Position numbers and translations under genes: made by a program
Notes under the pieces: generated by a model
Databases searched by the model: none
What the model was told of the DNA's origin: nothing
The model's input: the letters and a program-made list of their open reading frames with translations, nothing else
Assembly (NCBI GenBank): GCA_021234155.1
Contig: JAJEKV010000036.1
Location: 7,205,426-7,269,425, forward strand
DNA from: Isoetes taiwanensis
Lineage: Eukaryota; Streptophyta; Lycopodiopsida; Isoetales; Isoetaceae
DNA length: 64,000 bases
Direction: 5' to 3'
In this document: one piece after another, positions 25,646-36,196 of the stretch
Layout: each line of letters opens with the position of its first letter
Numbering within the stretch: the first letter of the stretch is position 1

Positions 25646-27268
25646 CTACTTGAGTTACATCTACTTGAATGTGGAATACTGGAGGTCTCTGGGATGAGCT
25701 CCTTTCTTTTCTTTCGCCGCTCCTTTCTTTTCTTTCGACGATCCGTATAACAACTTGATATTGAGACTAGAAGGCTAAGGTAGAGGCTTGTTGAGAAGGT
25801 TGTTTCTACAGTTTGTAAGCAATGGCACATATCGAGGTATGATTTACCATGTCAGACAAAGTCTTAAGCATCTAAAAGATTTTTGCATCTAGATAGACTA
25901 TGCAAAATGTTTGTATAAAGAAACCTTGCAGGTCCAGAATGTCAGAGGATCAAATCCCCCTTCTATGCCTACAATTTTAATGGTTAAGTTGCACCATAGT
26001 AACAGGTTCAACCCTGGTTGAACTTGTGAATATGTGCACTTTGTTGAGCTGAACAATTGCTCTAAGTTGAATGAAGTGTTTTTCACAAAAATGAGAAGTT
26101 TGAAGTCTTAACAACTCTGAAACTACATACTCCCAGATTATATCTTCACATTTCAGACACGCATTTGGAAACACACACTTATTTTTATCTTGATGCAAGG
26201 AATTCTTGCACTTCCTATGTTATTGATAGGCCTTGAATGCAAGGCACATGGGACTTGAGTAATCTCCCAAGATTATTTGCCATTGTACAAGATAAATTGA
26301 ACTTATATCATAGGGTTTCTTTTCAACAATTTAGGAATTGGATATAGAGATTCAAATTCAAAGTAATATTAGTATGGGACAAAGACTTTTAATTAGAGGG
26401 CATCTGATTTGACATTAAGAAGAGCAAGCATGTGGCTATTTTTATTCCCTACATGTATTCATTGCCTACCATTCTACTAGAACAATACTAAACATAAGAA
26501 AAATGTAAAGAAAACAACTATAAATGTTTGATAAGAAACGGGAAAAGTAAGCAGCCATTTTCTGTGTATCTGTATATTGTAATCGACGTTAGCAACATTT
26601 CAAATATGCAACGAAAACTAGCAACACTTACAAATAGAAGGACCATCCAACCCAAAATTGTAGACTAGTATTTATGTTGTGCATCACAAGTTAATATACC
26701 TTATCAGTTTTTTTCTATCTTTATCGGTTTTTTTTTGTATCGTTGGTAGCCACTGATGGGTAGCATATTCATGGCATTGTGCCAGAGATCCACGGCTACT
26801 AACATTTTGCCAAAAAAAATCACACGACATTTTCTATGGTCTCGATTGGAAATTTTCACAGAACCATGGTTGCCACTGCCTTCACCAAAGACAGCCGTAG
26901 ATGATGCCCTACAGGCTAACAGGTCAGAACACGGAACCATGCGTCGAGATTTTAAGGAGGGCATGAGAAGTGTAAACCATAACAACAGTAATCATTACTA
27001 TATATGTGCTTCTAAAATGTTTTTGTTTATCACACGAGACCAATGAGAGATTATTTTTTCAGATTTGTTGTATTTTGTACCCAGGGGATGAGATAGAAGA
27101 AGTCTAGAATATTTTGCTGGCTGCCATCAAATGATGAGATTCCATAGAGGTATGCAGTGCATTTTGTTATCTATTTTTTTTGTAAAGTGTTTATTTTTCT
27201 GCGTTCCAAACTCTGATTATGCATTAAAAAACTTGCATATTTTAGGATGTGTAAGCATCTGTTTGCTA
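25646..27268. other. No supportable gene
   Basis: AT-rich sequence with short frames on both strands. A near-perfect 12-bp-arm palindrome (centre near 26014, arms ACAGGTTCAACC and GGTTGAACTTGT) is the only structural item seen. No RNA gene or element end was recognised. The last few hundred bases may be 3' flank of the SUMO-protease gene on the minus strand. Confidence 0.4.
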
Positions 27269-27832
27269 TTATACAGATGCAAATGGGTGGGAGGTGATGT
27301 GATTAATGAAGTTGCCCATGATATCCCTATTCCTGGATATAAGACCAAGAATTTGGGATGCAGCAGTTCCTGCTTCTGAGTTCAGACAGTCACTCAATTT
27401 CTGCAAAACTGTAATGAAACACTGCCGGGTATTGTCTATCTCTTCCTTCTGGAACCAATCCCGGGTAATGACAACCTGAAAAAGAACAATTCTTAGCAAT
27501 GACAATCTGAAAAGTGACAATTCTTAAGTCATTCAGAATTGTGATTTACCTGATCTTTGGTGCTGCAAACATCTCGAATAAATCTATTGACATAATTTAT
27601 GACATATACACCACAATCTTGGTTGTTATGTTGTTGGGGAGCATCCATCAGTATGCAAGGAGCATTGTGAAGTGCTGATTCCTCGTGCTTCCACCTCTTG
27701 AACAGGTCACTCAAGAACCTGGAAATGTAATCCTTCTGGGCAATTGCTTTCTCCCTCTCTGCATAGCCCATATCTGCTGCAGGGGCTTGGTAGGCTACGA
27801 TCCGTCCATATCTGCAGCATGAGCTTGGCATA
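27269..27832 (-). CDS. C-terminal part of a Ulp1/SENP-type SUMO protease, cut by a transposon
   Basis: Ulp1-family (C48) proteases process SUMO precursors and release SUMO from substrates, often in the nucleus. Reading leftward from the pogo insertion, the frame gives KDYISRFLSDLFKRWKHEE and then the family's C-terminal catalytic block, ILMDAPQQHNNQDCGVYVIN. Its DCG holds the nucleophile Cys codon (27613-27615). The Gln a few residues earlier matches the oxyanion-hole glutamine of the family. A 74-bp intron (27476-27549, GT..AG) removes cleanly between KDQ and VVITRDWF. The second exon ends with DWFQKEEIDNTRQCFITVL, the usual last helix, and a stop at 27269. The His region and everything N-terminal should lie beyond 31827 but were not found there. 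Ulp1-like domains also travel inside plant Mutator and CACTA elements, so host gene versus captured domain is undecided. Confidence 0.75.
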
Positions 27833-27858
27833 AGGTGGGGTGCCCAGTATTGGTTCAC
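27833..27858 (+). repeat. Left TIR of the pogo element
   Basis: This 26-bp arm begins AGGTGGGGTGCCCAGT. It matches the inverse of 31801-31826 with two substitutions, at arm positions 17 and 22. Confidence 0.9.
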
Positions 27859-28459
27859 GGGCCGGTTTTGGCGCAGCTCAAATTAACTCGTATGCACCAG
27901 TGGGGTTTATTTTAGGGTTCAGGGAGGGACCGAAATGACGCATGCATGACTGGAGTTAGACCCCTATTTTTGGAAGATGGTGCACGGGGGCAAATTGAAG
28001 ATCCTAACAGGTATGTGGTCGGCTTCCATACTGCTTTAGGATGGCGCGCCCTAATCCCTTCTTTAAATGCATGTGGCTTCTTGATGGCTCCCTGTATGCA
28101 AGAGATTTCGAGCCAGGAAAAGCTTTGGCGCCTTATTTCTACCATTTGGCGCCTCAATTCTTGCATGCACTTCATCCTCAGATTCAATCTGGCCCTCACA
28201 TGCTCCGGATCACTGATCTGGACACATCTCCCACCGTGAGATTTGTGTTTCAGATTTGCATGCAAGCTTTTTAGAGGAAGATTTGAACTTGTATTCAGGG
28301 TCTTGGAATTCAGATACGTTGCCTCCTTATCTTACTCACTCTTTCTATTTAAATGTGTTCTTCATGTCTTAGTCCTTGCTCTACTTTGTCTGTTCTTCTA
28401 TTTCTTGTTTATTTCTTGTCTGTTATTGCATTCCAGACCATTGCGTTCTCTCATTCTTC

Positions 28460-30781
28460 ATGGAATTAAGAAGAAGCCGAGTTGTAGGCAGGGGAGAGGA
28501 GTCTGCTCCTCCTCCTAAGAGTAAGAAGAGGAGGATAGTGAGTGAACCTATTATGCTAGAACTTGACCAGGAGGTTGCACAAAATCCCAATCTGCTTGGC
28601 AACAAGAGGATAAGATGCCAAAAGAGGGGGCAGTGGTCAATGGATGATATGGAGAGTGCTCAAGATGCATTTGATGATGGAAGCATGAGCATTAGAGGTG
28701 CTGCTGCACATTTTGGTATTCCTGCTAGTACTTTGAGGAACTGGCTGTATGGTAGAAGCAGAAATAAACTTGGACCTAGGCCTAAATGTCTTACTATAGA
28801 AGAGAAGAATGAACTTGTGTTGGGTTCATTCTCGAGCAAATGAGGGAAGAGGGGTAACCATTGATTGCCTCTGTAAGAAGGCAAGTGAGGTTGCTGCAGG
28901 TAGAACAACCCTTTGGAAGGATGGCATACCTGGAAGATCATGGTGGAGAGCCTTCAAAAGGAGGCACCCGAGTGTGACTTTGAGAAGCCCTGAGACATTG
29001 GACATACAAAGAGTGAGGGCATTGAACACGGATAACCTGCTTGCCTTTTATACCAACCTAAGAAACATTCTTGAAGAGCTACAATTGACCCCTGACAGAA
29101 TCTGGAATTGTGATGAAACTGGCATCATGGCTGGAGAAAAAAAAAGGCGTGAGAATTCTTGCAAGAAGAGGGCAGCAAGATGTATATCAGAATGTGCCAA
29201 AAAAGTAGGCAATGGATCACTGCTCTAGTGTGCATAAATGCATCTGGTGGTAAGATTCCTTGTGTCTATGTTTCTAAGGGTAAGACTGTGAAAGGTTGGG
29301 GCCTCCTTGCTGGCTGTGAGCCAGGTGCTGCCATGGCATTTCAGAAGAGTGCTTGGGTAACTAATGCCCTCTTTGCCAAGTGGATCGACCACTTCAAGTA
29401 CAAGGTCCCTGGTGGGGTTAGCCAGACCAGACCACATCTCCTTATTTGTGATGGACATGGTTCACATGTCAACTTGAATGTGATTGAACATGCAAGAGAA
29501 ATTGGCTTGCATATTCTACAATTGCCTCCCCATACTAGCCATGCACTACAACCTTTGGACGTGTCTTGTTTTGGTCCATTTAAGAGTATGATATATGAAG
29601 TGTGATTGCTGCCACATGTATTCACACTATGTCATGGTTGCTAGTTATGTTCTTGTTGTGGTGTTGCAGAGCAATTTAGGAAGACACGGATGGAGTACAT
29701 GGACCAGGAGGTTCCCAAGGATCCCAACAGGGCTGACATGGCTGGTATGGTCTCCAAGACGTTGTCCCTCTCCATTACAGCTGATAATATCAAGGCTGGA
29801 TTTGAGAAGACAGGAATCTGGCCTTTTAGCTTCATGAAAGTTAAACCCACTAAAATTGCCAATAGGATGGCTAATGCTACTGACCCTAAAGGTAGCAATG
29901 ATTCTGGGGATGACGAAGAGGATCTTGTTGAGCAAGAGGCACTTGACCCCCTCCCTATCCCAATTGCCCCCTTAAATTCTGAAATGTTGCCGCCAGACAT
30001 CCCTATCCCAGCTGTAACATGCAATCTGGCAGGGTATCAAGACCCTCTTGATGATGAGCAAGCATCAATCCAAATGGAACAATCTGTTGCTCATGGTCGG
30101 GCAGCAGTGAAGTTACCCGTGAGGAGGAAGAATTCTAGGGCTTTGGGTTTGACCTTGCAGCAAATGCTACTTGTGAATAGTGACGATGTCCTTGCTGCCA
30201 AGCTAGAGCAAAAGAGAAAGGCTGAGAAAGCAGAAAAACTTAGGCTTAAGTGTATTCAGCAGAAGAAGAGGTTGCATGCACTTAAAGCTAAGGCAAAGGC
30301 TGATACAGTGGCCAGCAAGGCTGAGGCTAAGGCAGCAAAAGAAGCTCAAAAATTGTTTGACACTAATTATGAATCAGCAACATGGAGGTCCATGTTATTT
30401 ACTAATGAGGGCAAGTGCAAGTATTCTAGCCATGACCTCTTTGGCCCTCCTAAACCATTGTCTCAATCTGTTAGGGAGGCAAGAGCAAAGATTAGAATTA
30501 GGCTTTTGAAGCGCAAAGGGTTCATCCCAATTGAGGATGACATTACCATGATTGAAGGGGACAAATTTGTTGAAGTGCAAGATCACTTTGAGGAGGATGT
30601 TCATGAAGAGGGCAATGTTGAGCTCTCTTGGAATGACCAAAGGAACTCTATTCACCCTTCAAGTGAAGGGTTCATAGATAGTCAGCCACATGACATGGAT
30701 GTGGATAATGTTGCTTGTACTCTCCAAGGGCAAGTGGATGATAGTGATGAGGAGGAACTTGGGATACGAGTAGACCTTTGA
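28460..30781 (+). pseudogene. Pogo-like DDE transposase, two frameshifts, one intron
   Basis: The protein starts at ATG 28460 with MELRRSRVVGRGEE and a basic KSKKRR stretch that may be a nuclear signal. A helix-turn-helix follows (WSMDDMESAQDAF; SIRGAAAHFGIPASTLRNWL), then a CENP-B-like part (GRSWWRAFKRRHPSVTLR). The catalytic Asp codons are at 29112 (WNCDETGI), 29450 (LLICDGHGSHVN) and 29558 (ALQPLDVSCFGPFK), with 35 residues between the last two. A 72-bp intron (29600-29671) joins MIYE to QFRKTRMEY in phase 0. FEKTGIWPFSF and a Lys/Ala-rich coiled coil with an acidic end complete the protein. Frameshifts lie near 28815-28830 and in the A9 run at about 29137-29146. Otherwise the reading is coherent, so inactivation looks recent. 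Confidence 0.88.
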
Positions 30782-30860
30782 ATGTCTTCTACAATGAGCC
30801 ATTAGCATGAACAAGTAGTCACAATGTTGCAGCAGAACTTTGTAGGTCGAGTTCTATACT

Positions 30861-31017
30861 TCCACTAACTACAATGCATGGAGTTGCATTGAATTTTGTA
30901 TATGCAGTTCTATATTTCCACTAACTACAATGCATGGATAAGCATTGGATTTTGTATATGCAGATTTTGTAATGCCACTAACTACAATGCATGGATATGC
31001 ATTGCTTTTTGTACAAT
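30861..31017. repeat. Three tandem 56-57-bp units in the 3' part of the pogo element
   Basis: The word CCACTAACTACAATGCATGG begins near 30862, 30918 and 30975. Each is followed by a GCATTG...TTTTTGTA stretch. The units lie downstream of the transposase stop and about 800 bp inside the right end. They may be subterminal binding units or simple slippage products. Confidence 0.8.
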
Positions 31018-31800
31018 ATAAATGGTATAATGAGGATTCTGTTGTTGCAACATTCCATCAATGTCTCTGATCTGTGAAACAGCGCCCTTATTCGACATTT
31101 CAGAAAGTTGCAAGTTCAAAATTTGGATGATGTAAGTTGCTATTGTATTAACTTCTCTTGTTTTAATAGACATGTAACTTATATAAACCTCACAGATTTC
31201 TGGATGTTGGGATTTTGCACTAATGGGGAGTTGCATTGCATTTGAGGAGGTAAGTATTTTCATCCTATTTCTATTTGCAACCTTTTTAATTTGGAGGGCA
31301 GGATTGTGGAGACTACTTGTCGCTGAATCCTTGCTCTCCCATACTAATAGTGTGCATGGTTTGCTGCAGGGGGACAATGGAAATGACATGAAAATGTCAT
31401 GAAGGTTCAATTCCTTCAGTCCGTTCTGATGGATTTCATGGCTTTTGTAGATGATGCTTGCATGTACATGTGCTATTATGGGCAAATAGTGGTGTATAAC
31501 CAAGGCCACTTCATTGTGGAAGGTAAACTAAAGTGTTGTTCTCATCTCTCCAATCAGAGCGCATTTGTGCACCAACTTGGAGTTCTCTGCAGCACTAACT
31601 AAATGGTCCAACTTGTGACCACTATAACCAACAGGGTGCCTTGACCCCCTCTACTTTGACAGGCTACTACTCTCACTAGGTAACTCAAATTGTTGCATTA
31701 TTTATATTGTTAGATAGGTCTAGATCTGGGGCACATGCTCATGTATTTTTTATTGGCAGATTAGAACTTTAGGTCAGGTTTTTGGATCGAACGCCACAAA

Positions 31801-31826
31801 GTGAGCCAACACTGGGCACCCCACCT
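31801..31826 (-). repeat. Right TIR of the pogo element
   Basis: The minus-strand reading begins AGGTGGGGTGCCCAGT. It is followed on the plus strand by the TA duplication. Confidence 0.9.
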
Positions 31827-31828
31827 TA

Positions 31829-32279
31829 ACCCATATTACAAAAGAATAGACCTGTTTGCTCCATTCCGGCAATCACTCTGGCCTTGGGCTTCTGCAACCA
31901 ACAACAATGGCATGCAACAGCGACCTGTCTTCCCAAGAAAGATGCCCATGTGCGCAGTCGTCTTCTTCTAAATTGATACCATGCATATCAGATGACAATA
32001 AACAAAAGCCACAGACACTTTTCGGACTTCAACCGTCAGCGGCCAACAAGCTGCTCGATTCACTTCAAACATACGCCTGCCATACGATTACTCATACAAC
32101 ACATCGGCCAAATTTAGGCCCAACCATCCCTGAAATACCTCCAGCAAATACAAAACGCAAATATTAAACGCAAATATTGCAAGTTTTTGTCTTTCATGTA
32201 TTATATTATGTTTGTTTTGGCGTGTTCTATTATATGGATTGGTTCTTAATAAAGTAGGCTCAAGGTCAAGTCAATAGAC
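31829..32279. other. No supportable gene
   Basis: A 103-codon plus-strand frame at 31856-32167 shows no domain. The minus strand was read for the missing N-terminal half of the Ulp1-like protease and gave no match. It may be intron of that gene or unrelated DNA. Confidence 0.4.
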
Positions 32280-32282
32280 TAA

Positions 32283-32488
32283 GGCTACGTTCCCATGAAA
32301 CAGACCGGACTTCCAAATTTCTTGTCAAGGTGAAGTCGAGCCAGTTCCCATGTTCATATCTAACTTCAAAATTTGAGGTCAACTTCCAAGGCTGGCTTGG
32401 ATTTTTCAGAAATGGAGGGGGGTTTCTGAACTCTCTGGTTACTTGCCTTGAATCTTGAGTCCAGTCGGAGGCGCATGGGAATGTAGCC
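32283..32488. mobile_element. 206-bp MITE with TAA target duplication (Tourist/Harbinger-like)
   Basis: The 15-bp ends, GGCTACGTTCCCATG at left and CATGGGAATGTAGCC at right, are inverted repeats with one mismatch. TAA flanks both (32280-32282, 32489-32491). A 3-bp TWA duplication with short non-coding interior is typical of PIF/Harbinger-derived MITEs. No frame is present. The element lies about 800 bp downstream of the 3' end of the ADA1 gene. Confidence 0.8.
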
Positions 32489-32491
32489 TAA

Positions 32492-33303
32492 TATGTTTGG
32501 AAGCTTTTCTAACTCTCCAGGCAAGCGGCGAAGAATAAGAAGAAGATGGATAGGAAGAAGATGGATATGAGTCTTGGTAAGCCAGTTTCGGAAAACAAAA
32601 AATTATGCATTCGATACCCTCCGGTACCCCAGGACAACCCTTTGTGCGGAGCACCTTGTTCCTTTGTTTTTCCAAGTTTAACGGGCACCCGAGGGCAACC
32701 CTTTGTGCAAGTTTAACACTGACTGTATGTATATCACTACTGTATGTATATGTATAACGGGGTACCATAGAAGACGGACAAAATAGATTGGTCTATCCCA
32801 GATCGCATTTTCGGGTATAACTTCCATATCATCGCGTCGCATAAAATCAATACCGATCAATATCTCCATTCAATTATGCAGTCTAATCCATGTACACATT
32901 TTGCTTCAGTGATCTAAAATTACCACCAATCTGTGCAACGTATGTAAACCTGAAGTATTTACCCTTATCACTGAAATTTCGCTGATGTCCTTATCTATCA
33001 TGCCAAGATTTCCTTATGATTGCAATTTAAATTCAGATGCTACATTGTTTTCCTAATTTCCTTGGACATACCAAAAAGGTGTTCTTCAAAGCTTAAAATA
33101 TTCCAACAAGGCATCATTACGCACATAGAAGATTTTTTTTAATCAATTTACGAAAACAGTACATTCTCCAGGCACAGAACAAATTTAGTAGGCCCTATCA
33201 CGGTATCATCCCCTTAAAAGATAATTAAATCATATTTTACACTGCTTTTCAGGTAAGCAAATGATTCATAGACATTCGGTCATATGCAATCGTAATATTT
33301 TCT
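32492..33303. other. Intergenic region downstream of ADA1
   Basis: No gene seen. A 16-bp unit GAAGAAGATGGATAGG is repeated at about 32537-32567. The phrase CAACCCTTTGTGC occurs twice (near 32634 and 32694). The part next to 33303 is expected to hold the 3' UTR of the minus-strand ADA1 gene. Confidence 0.45.
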
Positions 33304-34899
33304 TTAGCGTTCAAAAGAGTGCAATAAAATTCTTTCTAAGTGTGTAGGCCAATTTTCCCCTAGTTGTTGGGGGTTCAACTCCATAGCTATCCTGAAGTCA
33401 GTAAACGCCAGAGCATTCCCAGGATGCTGCTTTTCAAGAAAGGAATTTGGTACATGTGTTCCAATTTTATCATGAAACTGAGGAGATTCAGGAGTGTTAG
33501 AAGGATTGCTATCACTTTGCAATTTATTTGAATTCTCAACATGATCCGATGGAGAAAAAGTCATGGAATTCTTATGGCCTTGAGAACCTCTATGCCTGTT
33601 TCTTTTTACTACTTCAACATATGATGTTATCAACCTTTTGAGGTGCAAATCCAAAGCATGATTAAGAAGATTGGCACAGTCCAAACTCACACTTTCCAGA
33701 CCAGATGCTATAGCAGCAATTCTTTCCATTCTACTCTTTAAGGATTCTGTGTGTGGCAGAGTATTTTCGTTTAGACAGTCAAGTATATATGAAGAATGCT
33801 TTAGATGCCCATGCCTCGGAATAAAATGACAAGCTCCATCAAGGCTTCTGGAAAAGGAGGGCAACCCTAAAGGTGCAGAAATGGAGGACTTGTTTACAAG
33901 GCACAAAGCCACCTCGTCACCTTCAGTATCCTTCAAAGACTGGCACTCTGCGGTAAGATCCACATTGTCACGGCTCAAAGAACTATCTGTATCCACTTTT
34001 ACCCGCTTGGATGATGGGGTAAGATCACAATGTTCTGCTTCATCAGTCCATGATGTAGAAATATCCTCATTTGATATAACTTGTTTACAGTTATCTGTCC
34101 TGCCATTGACTTGTGTACCATAGCTTGCACTATTAGAGCCTGATTGGGATGCAGACTGATAGCAGTTAGAGACAGATGGTGAGGGAAATCTTTTCCGTAC
34201 ACCCTTGACAGATCGTGATACAGAGACTGTCTTGTTGATATCATCAAGTGACACTGAAGGTGGTGATTTTGCATTTATGGCATTGCTAAAAATGGCTTTC
34301 ACAATCTGATTATGTAATGAAATATTTTCCTTGCCAATTGTCAGAGATAACTTATTCTCTAACTCTAATTTGCTCAGTCTATGACTTAAGAACCTGCTAA
34401 ACAGATGAAAATATACTTTCTCTTTCTCCGGTCCTATGATTTTAGATAACCTGTTCTTAAGCTCTTCCACATTTATGCGTGAGGCACATGAAGCAGTCGG
34501 TAAAAATGTCCAGGAAGCTCCTTGAATAGGCGGTTCAACCCGCTTTGCACCCCGTAATGGGACTCTAGATCCTGCATGGAAAGGATTTCCATCAACCAAT
34601 CCTTGTGAAGTATAATGGATACCCGCATCTTGTTCTGCACTGTCTGTACCTTCCACATAAAGAATGAGATGCTTGTAAGATAACCAGAGCTGCAAGATGT
34701 CAGCGTGCATTGTAAAATATGCCCTTGTAATTAACATGCAACTATTAAACAGTAAATGTAAAGACAAGAAAGGTGGAGAAGATGCCCTACCCCTCTTCTC
34801 TTCTAAACTACTCTGCTCTTTTCTTTTATAGAGCAACATGTAGAAACATACACAAATCACTGTCTTTGGCTCACACACAATATCTGCTCGATATTCCAT
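33304..34899 (-). CDS. ADA1: SAGA complex subunit ADA1 (SAGA-Tad1 / Hfi1 family)
   Basis: ADA1 is a structural subunit of the SAGA histone-acetyltransferase coactivator in the nucleus. The open frame is 531 codons. From about residue 140, RINVEELKNRLSKIIGPEK and KVYFHLFSRFLSHRLSKLEL, then GKENISLHNQIVKAIFSNA and INAKSPP, match the N-terminal domain of the plant family. A Ser-rich, variable linker follows. The second conserved block, RMERIAAIASGLESVSLDCA and LLNHALDLHLKRLI, precedes the characteristic end DFRIAMELNPQQLGENWP. The first 80-130 residues do not look conserved and contain intron-like AT-rich, hydrophobic sequence. A possible acceptor (TTGCAG) lies at 34690, so the true N-terminus is uncertain. 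No frameshift or stop breaks the conserved parts. I consider this a functional host gene, the only one clearly so in the window. Confidence 0.88.
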   Translation of the reverse strand: MEYRADIVCEPKTVICVCFYMLLYKRKEQSSLEEKRGRASSPPFLSLHLLFNSCMLITRAYFTMHADILQLWLSYKHLILYVEGTDSAEQDAGIHYTSQGLVDGNPFHAGSRVPLRGAKRVEPPIQGASWTFLPTASCASRINVEELKNRLSKIIGPEKEKVYFHLFSRFLSHRLSKLELENKLSLTIGKENISLHNQIVKAIFSNAINAKSPPSVSLDDINKTVSVSRSVKGVRKRFPSPSVSNCYQSASQSGSNSASYGTQVNGRTDNCKQVISNEDISTSWTDEAEHCDLTPSSKRVKVDTDSSLSRDNVDLTAECQSLKDTEGDEVALCLVNKSSISAPLGLPSFSRSLDGACHFIPRHGHLKHSSYILDCLNENTLPHTESLKSRMERIAAIASGLESVSLDCANLLNHALDLHLKRLITSYVEVVKRNRHRGSQGHKNSMTFSPSDHVENSNKLQSDSNPSNTPESPQFHDKIGTHVPNSFLEKQHPGNALAFTDFRIAMELNPQQLGENWPTHLERILLHSFER

Positions 34900-36105
34900 C
34901 TTCTGAAGACCAAACTAAAGCATACTCTACAAATCTGAAATAGCCTTGTGTTATTGGAATGGTAGCCATGCAATACCTGTGTAGAAAGAACAGGCTGCAG
35001 TCTCATGTTTCTAAAACTCAGTGGGAGTAATAACATCTGGTTTGCGGAGGGGAAATCAGGTGCAATAGAATACCTTTTATGTTGTTCCCCAATTTAGCAT
35101 ATCACATACAAGGCTGAACTCTCCCACAGCTACACGCATCTTTTTCAACCATTGAGGGTGTAACATTTTGGATTAGCATCTTTGTATTGAACAGAATCTC
35201 AGCTCAGGGATAGACAACAGCAGTGATAATGAGGCATCTCATGGGCTTCTTTGCTTATGTCACAGATAGTGCCTTCTAATTTAAAAAAAAAATCAAAATT
35301 ACACTGATGTTGGTAAAGACCAACGCAGGCAAGGCGGATGTTATAGCTGGCTAATGTCTAAAAAAATGTACAATGCTAGAAGATCTGAAATGCTTTATCG
35401 TGCAAAACTTCCCCCAGTTTGCAAAACTATGGCTTATCACCCCAAGACAATGTTTATATAAAAATATCTTAGCATCTCAGGAGCTTGAATTAACAACTGC
35501 CTGCAATCCAAATTTCTTAGTCTTATTCAAATATCATTCTCTTAAAAGCCAACATGGTGTATTTCTCCTACTAACGTCCTCATTCATGTGCTTTATTTAT
35601 GCATTCCCCAAAATCCTCAAAGTTGTTGCTTTGACCAATTAATTCCATCTTCCACATGACGGAACTACATGTAATATTATTTAGCCTTGCTGGCAATATC
35701 AGCTTCTCATTGAAATAATCCGCATCTTTGACATTGTTAAGCGAAAAAGTTCCAAGATTATAGTACCATAGAAACCTATTAAGCATGTTACTATTTATAA
35801 AAGCATAATAACCTATGTAGTAAAAAAAAACTTATGGAGAATAACATGTTAAGAATGTTATGGAGAATGTTTTCTTAATAAGAGTAATTTTAAATGTTTA
35901 TATGTATCTCTACCTCAGTCTAAAAGATTTAGGGTTAGTCTATCATTTAGGTAGAAAAGTTAGAAGCGCTGAACTCACAAAATAAGCAGACAATAGGAAA
36001 TATGGTATAGCTATGCTTGCCATTTACATGACATGCTTGAACTTCTACGTGTACCAGTCACAATGCAACCATGGTATGATGAAGAGATAAGAAAAAAAAA
36101 ATTAC
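34900..36105 (-). other. Probable 5' intron of ADA1
   Basis: No coding frame is supported here. The minus strand has a TTGGTCTTCAG acceptor just before ATG 34899. The previous supported donor is at about 36105, giving an intron of about 1.2 kb if that acceptor is used. Confidence 0.45.
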
Positions 36106-36196
36106 CTGATGTAAAACTGGGTACAAAATTATTCATTCTCAAGAAACTCGATAATCAGAGTACTTGCCCTTCCACTTGAGGTCATGTATAGGGCTC
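36106..36196 (-). other. Probable untranslated exon of ADA1
   Basis: On the minus strand, GATCTGCAG ends just before 36196. TTTTACATCAG followed by GTAATTTT marks a donor near 36106. The roughly 90-bp interval contains in-frame stops and no long frame, so it would be 5' UTR. A likely first exon lies farther upstream, around 36600-36900, where composition becomes more balanced. Confidence 0.45.

Larger units (their letters stand above)
27833..31826 (+). mobile_element. 3994-bp pogo-type Tc1/mariner transposon
   Basis: The ends are imperfect 26-bp inverted repeats starting AGGTGGGGTGCCCAGT (two mismatches). TA flanks each end (27831-27832 and 31827-31828), the invariant target duplication of the Tc1/mariner superfamily. 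The interior holds one plus-strand transposase gene with a psq-like helix-turn-helix, a DDE_1-type catalytic core and a long charged C-terminal region. About 370 bp of 5' and 1 kb of 3' non-coding sequence follow the ends. The transposase has two frameshifts, so this copy is inactive. The insertion interrupts the Ulp1-like frame on the opposite strand. Confidence 0.9.

Noticed and set aside
25930-26010. Possible tRNA T-arm (GGATCAAATCC) near 25950
   Set aside because: No matching D-arm, anticodon stem or acceptor stem could be placed on either strand.
26002-26027. Palindrome with arms around GGTTCAACC/GGTTGAAC
   Set aside because: Short, isolated, and of a size expected by chance in 64 kb.
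28376-28459. Upstream extension of the pogo transposase frame rich in Leu, Cys and Phe, resembling a signal peptide
   Set aside because: A secreted transposase is implausible. The stretch is T-rich 5' leader, and the ATG at 28460 directly precedes the basic, DNA-binding part.
30982-31509. 175-codon minus-strand frame inside the pogo element
   Set aside because: It runs antisense through the 3' non-coding repeats of the element, shows no domain, and its length is explained by low stop density in tandem repeats.
31829-32200. Search for the missing N-terminal half of the Ulp1-like protease on the minus strand
   Set aside because: All three minus frames were read; none gives the expected HW/His block or core strands, so no exon is claimed.
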